Shown here: in pieces, positions 57,490 to 64,000 of the stretch
How the letters are laid out: the number at the start of each line of letters is the position of its first letter
Position numbering within the stretch: the first letter of the stretch is position 1
Assembly (NCBI GenBank): GCA_020284085.1
Contig: JACEVL010000422.1
Span: 319,501-383,500, forward strand
DNA length: 64,000 nucleotides
Origin: Aporrectodea caliginosa
Taxonomy: Eukaryota; Annelida; Clitellata; Crassiclitellata; Lumbricidae
Reading direction: 5' to 3'
Program-made: the position numbers and the translations under genes
Notes under the pieces: model-generated
The model's input: only the letters and a program-made list of their open reading frames with translations
What the model was told of the DNA's origin: nothing
Databases searched by the model: none

Positions 57490-58030
57490 CAAGATCAATC
57501 AATCAATCAATCAAATTGTTTTATCGATTACCATAGAACGTAACATAATAACAGAGTGATAACAGGAAGTGCATTAATAAAAAATCAGAACACGTCAAGT
57601 TAACAGATAAGACGTGGTTCTAGTGGATACAAAAAGGGAAGCCCAAAAGGGACCATGGTCCTGCTGGGTAGGGCCAACTACGTATCTAAGAGTAATTCAT
57701 GACAGCATTTTAAAATGTCAGTTGTGAATCATCAAAGACATTTGATAAGATCAAACTAAAACAACCATTGTTTTTCCTTAATTACCTGAACTACAGACAG
57801 ATGCATCAACAAAATTATTGGTAGTAACAAGTTAAATCAGGAATATTAATACTGTTTCATCCACTAAATTTTAAGGTTCTCCTTAAATAGGGGATGACTT
57901 CGGAAGTTGTGAAGATCTCATGGGAAACTATTCCATAGAGATGGTCCTGCTATTTTAACGGTAAAGTTCCGTGTATTCGTATGGGCAAATTCACTTCTAT
58001 ATTGAGCTGCATTTCTTACCAGTTAGAACA
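57490..58030 (-). pseudogene. LINE 3' end with TTGA tail, in EDC3 intron
   Basis: The minus strand around 58015-57920 encodes NAAQYRSEFAHTNTRNFTVK and then IAGPSLWNSFP, the CR1/L2-like C-terminus. The rest is 3' UTR ending in a (TTGA)n tail at 57497-57515. It is decayed. Confidence 0.82.
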
Positions 58031-58229
58031 ATCAAGCATCAAACCACTGTAATAATAATCCTGTATTTGATGCCAAAATTGCATTACAGACCAGTAATTT
58101 AATGTATTCAATAATTAACAGACATTAACATTGCTTTGTTCACTGAATGCCTGATGTTTTGGTATACAAAGTTAGGATATTGTTATTGACGATTACTCAC
58201 GAAATTGTTATTTATGATTTACTCCATTG

Positions 58230-58395
58230 GTTGCATTACGATTGAAACGAGGCGACCCCTGTTAGCAGAACGGGTCGTTCTTTCGGGGTTTCCCATTGTT
58301 CACTGCATGTTTACTTCTGTTTATGTTTTCTGTGATTATGTTATTATGTTTTCTTCGGTGATCAATAAAGCATTTATTGATTGATTGATTGATTA
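58230..58395 (+). mobile_element. LINE 3' UTR end with AATAAA and TTGA tail
   Basis: GAGGCGACCCCTGTTAGCAG, then CGGGTCGTTCTTTCGGGG and GATCAATAAAGCATTTATTG, followed by (ATTG)n. This is a typical LINE terminus on the plus strand, opposite to the one at 57490. Confidence 0.65.
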
Positions 58396-59106
58396 AACGC
58401 AAACAACTCCTTGCAGCTTGCAAGGTCCATACACTGGTAGTGCCAGTCCCTGTCAGGATAGAGGAGGAGGGTGAAGCTACTCATCTCTGTTCTGATACAG
58501 CATCGCTAAAAAGTAACTAATGCAGAGATGGCCACAACAAGATCTTTATTCCTGCAGAAACAGCCTCTTACTAAGGTTCAATTTGATGGATTTTTGTCAA
58601 CATTTGCAACCTATATATATGACCAGCATCAAGATTGCTGAGCACTACTGTATACAGCATTTGCTCCTCATCATCAACAATAATCCTATCCAACTCCAGG
58701 ACAGCTCCACTGATAAATACTATATTTAAAGCTGTTAACTGTGTGTGACAAACTGACCATTGTCTCACTTTACATAGCCTTACCTTATACATAGCCTGAC
58801 CTTACACAGCCTTGCATTAGTGTTTAATCAAATCAAGAGTTATCGTAACCATTTAATTCTAATGGAATACAATAACGACACTAATCCATTGGTTGAGTTC
58901 CACGTATGTGCCTGGGCCCACCATTGGTGAGTCTTCTAGTTCACTGTGTTTTGATCACTGATCCTAGTTGACCACAACATTTAACATCGTATAGCCTAGC
59001 ACTAACAGTGCCTCTGATTAGTCTTGTTCTTTGAGCGGTGCTCAAAGTCATAGAACTGTGTAAGTCAAAGGCAATGAGCAACTGGTCAAATAAAGCATAT
59101 ACTTAC

Positions 59107-59267
59107 CAGAGATGGGTAACTAATCGATTAGATTCTAATCAATTAGGCAGACAGCAAATTCTAATCGATTAGCTACAAGATTTTGCTAATTCTAATTCTA
59201 AGCGATTAGCAAATTTCAGCAACTAATTCTAATCAAATGGCAGTTTAACTAATCATGCCCATCTCTG
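59107..59267. mobile_element. hAT-like MITE rich in TAATCGATTAG, 161 bp
   Basis: The left end CAGAGATGGGTAACTAATCG and right end ATGCCCATCTCTG are inverted. The interior matches the 40990-41299 element. The flanks (atacttac and atattacttac) are similar, but the TSD is not exact. Confidence 0.75.
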
Positions 59268-59335
59268 ATATTACTTACTTTACTTACTAACTTTTAAATG
59301 TTCAATCACAATTGAAACAAAATGGTGAAAAATAC

Positions 59336-59553
59336 CCGTAGAGACTGATGTAACTTTCCCGTTGGTCAGCTGATAAAGCTGAAGTTCTGATTCCGCATCT
59401 ACTGAAAGCGGAAATGACTTTGACAGAAACAAGACAACCTTGGCTGACCGATTTGCAAGATGTCGTGCGCAGTTGATTCCAATGGCGGCCTGGAAGCTAG
59501 TGCCACACAGAACAACAACTACAGGACGCTGGTGCGAATTCTTAGGGTCGAAC
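59336..59553 (-). CDS. EDC3: EDC3, first YjeF_N exon
   Basis: This exon encodes the start of the Rossmann-like YjeF_N domain, which mediates EDC3 dimerisation. It reads FDPKNSHQRPVVVVLCG, then a nucleotide-fold stretch with GINCARHLANRSAKVVLFLS. The acceptor is ctgttttttag| before 59553, so the junction with the upstream exon reads GGNNR-FDPKN, as in the family. The donor is ACGG|GTATTT at 59336/59335, phase 1. The length is 218 nt and the frame agrees on both sides. No disruption is seen. Confidence 0.95.
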
Positions 59554-60826
59554 CTAAAAAACAGCAGAGTACATTGCATACATTTATTCACATATTGAGA
59601 AAGATTGCAAAGAAAACAAACAACTGTAACAGGAATTTCAAACATAACACTGAAAAAATCAGCATCAAGACACACTAGATATTCCTAAAATACAGTAGTT
59701 GGCAGCCAGGTCAAGAACTCATTTATAACAAGGTCATTTTATAACTAGTGAGCCTTGGGATCTATATATTCACAACCACTTTACTTTACAATTCACGTTA
59801 TAATATTGCGTCGTATGGCATATTTGTTTATTCATTTACACTTGCTGTCATAAAGCAGCAAGTTACAAATTCTGCTGAAAAATATTAACTTTACAAACTT
59901 GCAACACAAGAGCTGCCTTTAACAAACAGTTAATATAACCGGTCCTTGAGTCATTGCTAAATCTGCCAATAGCTATCACAAATGTTTTTATAAATTATAT
60001 GCTGGCAGCTGGCAGCGCTCTGTTGGGACAATTACAGCCCTGGACAAATGGAGGACCATCCGTAAGGGAGAGGATTGTGGAGAGGTGGCGAGAACCTGAG
60101 GGGTAAATTTGGAGGGCTGCCCGGAAGCCTGCAGGTGCAGAAATGGATGATGGTAGTCAACCGTGTAGAGCGCATCAATTGACAGATAAACAAGAGTCCA
60201 GAGCACATCAGAGAGGATGGATTGAGCAGGGTAGAGGGAAAGGGAGAAGGAAGGAGAGCAGATGGGACATTGCAACAAGGAAGGTATATGGAGATAACAC
60301 AACATAACAGAAAGTACATGTTGCTTAACTGATTCATGTACTGATGTTCTTGGCAAATCAGTAGGCTTATATACTAGTAAATATAAAATAATTTTTAGCA
60401 TTGCAACAAATGCCTGCATTCCAAAATCTATCCAGACTTAAAAGCAAGTCAAACAAAAACATAAATTTCAGCGTGTTTAGACAACTACGTCTAAAATATC
60501 ACTTTAACTGTAACTTGCTGGTAACAACATTTCATTGCACCAATGATCACTTTAAAAGAAAAAACACAATTGGTTACTCTACAGAAACTTCCCAGAAATG
60601 TGGTATCAATTTCAAAGGATAATTTAACCCATCCAACTACCAACTGGGCCAAACTTTGCTTAGTTCTCCTGCACCTACCAAAGAAACATATTCACCAAGT
60701 CCTCACAGTTAACAATTAACCAACACTGATTACTCTCTCCGTCTTTCACAGAATTGTACTCTGTCTTAATGTCCCAGGTTGCAGTGTGTCAACCTCTTTT
60801 GCATAATAAACAAATATACTTAGTAA

Positions 60827-62029
60827 GGCCAAAACAAAATAATGGTGTGTTTCCGGTAACCCGACCGACTCACTTTTTGCCGCGACTCGGAAAATTTTGT
60901 AAAAAAAATTTTTTTACGGAAAATTTAGTAAAAAATTTTTTCCCGGAAAATTAAAAAAAATTTTTTCCTACTTCACATACATTAAGCCTTTGCATGCCGG
61001 TGATGCAGAATCGCGACATTATAGGTGCATTCACTGAAGCAGAGACGTTCGGAAACTAGCGGTCTTTCAATGGAAAGAATGGTGCCGTAAATTACAGCAA
61101 TAAAGGGCTAAAGTGTGGAGTTTGGGAGAGGGAGGTAATAGATTCGAAAGTGGTGGATTTTCTTAGGGTAATTTGACAGGGTTATTTCACAAATCTGACC
61201 CCCATATTCATTGTACCAGAAATACCTATTAACTTATCGTACGTGCCATTATAAAAGTAAAGCCAGCCTCCTAATAGCAATCAGCCTACTTAACAACCTC
61301 CGTAGCATTCTACTTTCGTAGCAAACAGCCTTCTTAGCAACCAAGCTTTGTAGCAAGCAGCCTCTATGTCAGCCTCATTAGCAACCAGTTTCAAAGTCAG
61401 ACTTGGCCCTTTAGCAACCGCCTTCCTTAGCAACAGTTATCCTTAGAAACTGTCCTGCTTAGCAACTGCCTTCATTAGCAACTAGTCTCCTTAACAACCA
61501 GCCTTCATAGCATCCAATCTTCGAAGCAAGCAGTCTCCTTAGCAGACGACGTTAGGAACCATATTTCTTTCTATGCAGCGTTAATAATATTTATAACAAT
61601 AAATGGGCTCAATGTTTTTATGGACAATTTACACACATGTATGATGTTGAGGAGATTACAGAACGAAAAGAAAGCGATTTTCTTACGTTACCACCCATGC
61701 ATATTTCCTAAAGAGCCAAACGTTTATTGTTTAATGTACATAATCCATAATTCCTTCCCCACCCCTGCCCCTTCCATTTTCAAAAATGAAATAAATAAGA
61801 TTGTTTTCTACAGCAGTTTGTAGGTACATTCTGCAAAAGGCATTTTTAATACTCGCATAGAAAATATTTACTTTGGTACAGCATGTACCGCTGTGCATAA
61901 ATGGGCAGTGGCGTAATTTTGGGAAATCACTGCATAAAATTATTTTACCAAAATAAAATTATTTTCCTACCTACCTACCCAGTTTTTTTTAACTCTGTTA
62001 CCGGAAACACACCATTATTTTTTTTGGCC
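60827..62029. mobile_element. Harbinger/PIF-like element with internal TTAGCAAC array, 1203 bp
   Basis: The left end GGCCAAAACAAAATAATGG and the inverted right end CCATTATTTTTTTTGGCC continue inward through TGTGTTTCCGGTAAC at both sides. The 3-bp TSD TAA (60824-60826 and 62030-62032) fits the TWA target of PIF/Harbinger transposons. The interior has a low-complexity AAAATTTTTT block (60888-60966) and a degenerate repeat at 61268-61550. No transposase was seen, so it is non-autonomous. Confidence 0.8.
61268..61550. repeat. Degenerate 16-20 bp repeat with core TTAGCAACC
   Basis: Roughly 15 diverged copies of cctccttagcaaccag with irregular spacing lie inside the Harbinger-like element. There is no open frame of note. 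Confidence 0.8.
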
Positions 62030-62174
62030 TAATGAATAAATAGCGTAAAAGTGGCCACAACAGAGTAAATTTGCCAAACTTCATACAGAGCCCCTCTGAG
62101 CAGAGATCTTTATCGGGTGCTATATAAATTCTGACAGAATGATTAACAAATTAACTTAATCAACAAAGCCTCAC

Positions 62175-62685
62175 CTATTGTTTCCGCCCAACAGCTGAAA
62201 CACCATTTCGCTTGCTGAACGACCCACCATCTCCACGAGCCTCTCGTTGCTAAACCCATTCTTCGCAGCAAGACTCAACAGGCGTTCTCGCACTTCCACT
62301 GAAACGCTCGGTATCACCAACCCAGAATCGGTAGTGTACTCTTTACTAACACAGTCTTGCTTAACGCTTCCGTTCAGTAACTTTATTTGGCGATACGTAG
62401 CCTTTGACCCCTGTAAAACGTTTTCGTCGCAACGATACTTAGGGTCGCTACGGCCTGTCCGCCCGTTCTGACTACAGAAGCCGTTGTCCGACTCCTTTTC
62501 GATCTGCTCAAAAACAGCGTGCTTGTCAAACAGCGCTAAATTCTTCTCAAAGTCAAAGTCGTCGTCAAAGACTTCGGAATCATTGAAACAGTCATGGTTT
62601 TTCATTTGCTGCTGCTGTTGATGTCGGTCGGCTTTTCGCGGAGTTATGGCTCTGCGACCTTGCTGAACACAACGCGCCTCAGATG
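62175..62685 (-). CDS. EDC3: EDC3, internal exon with FDF region (enhancer of mRNA decapping 3)
   Basis: EDC3 is a P-body scaffold that activates the DCP2 decapping enzyme and contacts the DDX6-type helicase. This exon supplies 169 full codons plus split ends. A linker with PRKADRHQQQQQMKNHDCF is followed by the FDF box (VFDDDFDFEKNLALFDKHAV, about exon residues 39-58). Next come CDENVL and TDSGLVIPSVSVEVRERLL, the conserved entry to the YjeF_N domain, and the exon ends at LLGGNNR. The acceptor is accttgcag| before 62685 and the donor is AATAG|GTGAGG at 62175/62174. The N-terminal LSm exon is not found up to 64000 and must lie beyond the window, so the gene is partial here. The visible coding sequence totals 1070 nt (about 356 aa), against roughly 508 aa for the human protein. 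Confidence 0.95.
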
Positions 62686-63107
62686 CTGCAAGGTAACAAC
62701 AGAGTAAGGAATCAATATGTGATAATTTTACTGAAACAACTGTCAAACCAAGCACATGTACACCGTAGCCCAAAATACGATCCTTTTTGATTGACCTTTT
62801 GACTTTTGCATCAACATCATTTAGTGGAAGGTTCGAGTCTGTATTGACTATCAGTTATTGTGATGCTGTGTCAGTAAAAAAATGGCTTATGTCTATAAAT
62901 AAGAACGTTTTGAAGCAAAAATTATGTATCTTTGTGTGGGCAATAGTGTGTGTGCATGTGCTTTTTCAGGTTGCTCACACACTTACTGCATTCTGATTAA
63001 GCTTCTCTGTTGGACCATGATTGATGAAGGATGTATGTATAAAGGTATGGAATAATGTATGTATGCTGTATGAAGGTGCACAAATAGTACTTGCCAACCT
63101 GCACAGT

Positions 63108-63156
<49 letters not shown>
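63108..63156. repeat. (CA)n in EDC3 upstream intron
   Basis: About 24 CA units. Confidence 0.95.
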
Positions 63157-63157
<1 letters not shown>

Positions 63158-63229
63158 TGCCAACACACACTTGTAAGACAAAATCATCCTTAAGCAATTA
63201 CTAAGCATCACTGCCAAATGACCAAGCAT

Positions 63230-63372
63230 CAGTCAATGGCGCTGAGCAGTAGTGAATGAAGTACCGGTACTTGCTCAGGGTCCCTACACACTACACAGTA
63301 AGCATCTCAGAGAAGGCTCAAACCTGTACTCTCCATGTTACAAGCGAGCGCTCTAACGTATCAGCTACTGTA
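63230..63372 (-). mobile_element. SINE C, reverse copy
   Basis: The minus strand reads GTTAGAGCGCTCGCTTGTAA, a GGTTTGAGCC B-box-like block, then GGGACCCTGAGCAAGTACC and CTGCTCAGCGCCATTGAC. It is in the order of the 23697 copy and lies in the upstream EDC3 intron. Confidence 0.85.
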
Positions 63373-63844
63373 TCCAAAACATGCAAAAACATATATTCAT
63401 GATTTGGACACAAAGCAAAAGTCAACACACAAATCTACCATGACATGCTCAACTCTATGGATAATGAAACCATTCACGACCACTCACAATTTAATTATAA
63501 TAATTTTCCATCTGAGCTTAAAACTGGGTAAATACTTGCACATAGTAGCTATTACCAATAAGATATTTACATAACTAAAATTTTAACATTTGCGTTAGAA
63601 GCATAAGTAACTAAAAATGGATGAGTTTTCATCTGCTTGCAAAAGCAGACAACAGTTAGTTATAATTTGTCCAAACAAGTTAGGTGCTCAACCATCTGCT
63701 TTGCAAAAGCAAGCCAACTTTTTAATGCAGTAACTTCCCCAGTACTGGTGCCTTTTCTCTGTGGGAAAACGACATGTTACAGATGTTCCACATGCATAAT
63801 TTCTTCTCTTAATTGATTTTACAAAGTCCCTCAAGTGGTGCATA

Positions 63845-64000
63845 CATTCCAAATAAATAAGTCCAAGCTATACTAATAAACTTACTTCATCTGGTGCTAA
63901 AAACGTCCAAACATTCCAAACAAACACGTCCAAACTATACTATTATAAACTTACCTGATCTGGTGCTAAAAAAGTCCAAACATTCCAAATAAATAAGTCC
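63845..64000. repeat. 69-bp minisatellite at window edge (about 2.2 copies)
   Basis: ctggtgctaa recurs at 63891 and 63960, with CGTCCAAACATTCCAAA between. On the minus strand one copy contains the consensus donor ATCAG|GTAAGT near 63950. The array runs off the window. Confidence 0.85.

Larger units (their letters stand above)
57448..59335 (-). other. EDC3 intron between YjeF_N exons
   Basis: This 1.9-kb intron has GTATTT...GTGACAG ends. It contains two LINE 3' ends facing each other (57490-58030 minus, 58230-58395 plus) and a TAATCGATTAG-rich hAT-like element (59107-59267). The rest (58396-59106) shows nothing recognisable. Confidence 0.85.
59554..62174 (-). other. EDC3 intron between FDF and YjeF_N exons
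   Basis: This 2.6-kb intron has GTGAGG...TTTTTTAG ends. It holds a Harbinger-like element (60827-62029) and a SINE tail (62090-62150). 60030-60270 is purine-rich on the plus strand, without a recognisable product. Confidence 0.85.
62686..64000 (-). other. Upstream EDC3 intron (open at window end)
   Basis: The interval lies upstream of the EDC3 FDF exon acceptor. It contains a (CA)n tract (63108-63156), a SINE copy in reverse orientation (63230-63372) and a short minisatellite at the edge. I found no LSm-domain exon in any minus-strand frame, so at least one 5' exon is outside the window. Confidence 0.6.

Noticed and set aside
57497..58395. Single 900-bp transposon with TTGA-type inverted ends
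   Set aside because: Each end is the tail of a separate LINE fragment in opposite orientation, and the similarity stops at the simple repeat.
61905..61932. CAGTGGCGTAAT...CACTG as another hAT element
   Set aside because: The ends are only 27 bases apart and lie inside the Harbinger-like element. It is probably chance.

Overview
This is eukaryotic, metazoan DNA, most likely from a marine invertebrate. The evidence is two intron-containing genes with standard GT/AG splice sites, several tRNA-derived SINE families, 3' ends of CR1/L2-like LINEs, many short hAT elements and very dense di-, tri- and tetranucleotide repeats. I cannot name the species. There is no bacterial-style operon, CRISPR array or rRNA gene.

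Layout. 1-28.5 kb is gene-poor. It holds long simple repeats (CATA/TATG, TGTC, a TTTGTGTGTG decamer, GAA/GAT, ATTC, CAG/CTG), one 45-bp minisatellite, SINE and LINE fragments, and hAT elements with readable 8-bp target-site duplications (TSDs). At 29.13-38.45 kb lies the most striking feature: a 9.3-kb head-to-tail satellite of about 27 copies of a 341-bp unit (two copies are 342 bp). Each unit carries an 82-codon ORF. The ORF is open in 18 copies, one with a changed end, and broken in 9 (seven share one CGA-to-TGA change, two have a one-base insertion). I do not recognise the protein.

At 38.5-64 kb there are two recognisable genes, both on the minus strand. MRPS33 (mitochondrial small ribosomal subunit protein mS33) is complete as two coding exons (41901-41684 and 39412-39307, 107 aa). 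Its intron carries a second 45-bp minisatellite, two hAT elements and LINE/SINE tails. A CRE, inverted CCAAT boxes and an ETS-like core near 44.38-44.49 kb, followed by a consensus donor at 44144, suggest its promoter and an untranslated first exon. EDC3 (enhancer of mRNA decapping 3) is present as its last three coding exons (62685-62175, 59553-59336, 57447-57107). These cover the FDF region and the whole YjeF_N domain. The N-terminal LSm exon lies outside the window. The EDC3 introns also carry transposons, including a Harbinger-like element with a degenerate internal TTAGCAAC array.

The two genes act in unrelated housekeeping processes (mitochondrial translation and cytoplasmic mRNA decapping), and nothing links them beyond neighbourhood. 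The main themes of the window are the coding-capable satellite and an unusually legible set of short hAT insertions, several nested in or by SINEs.
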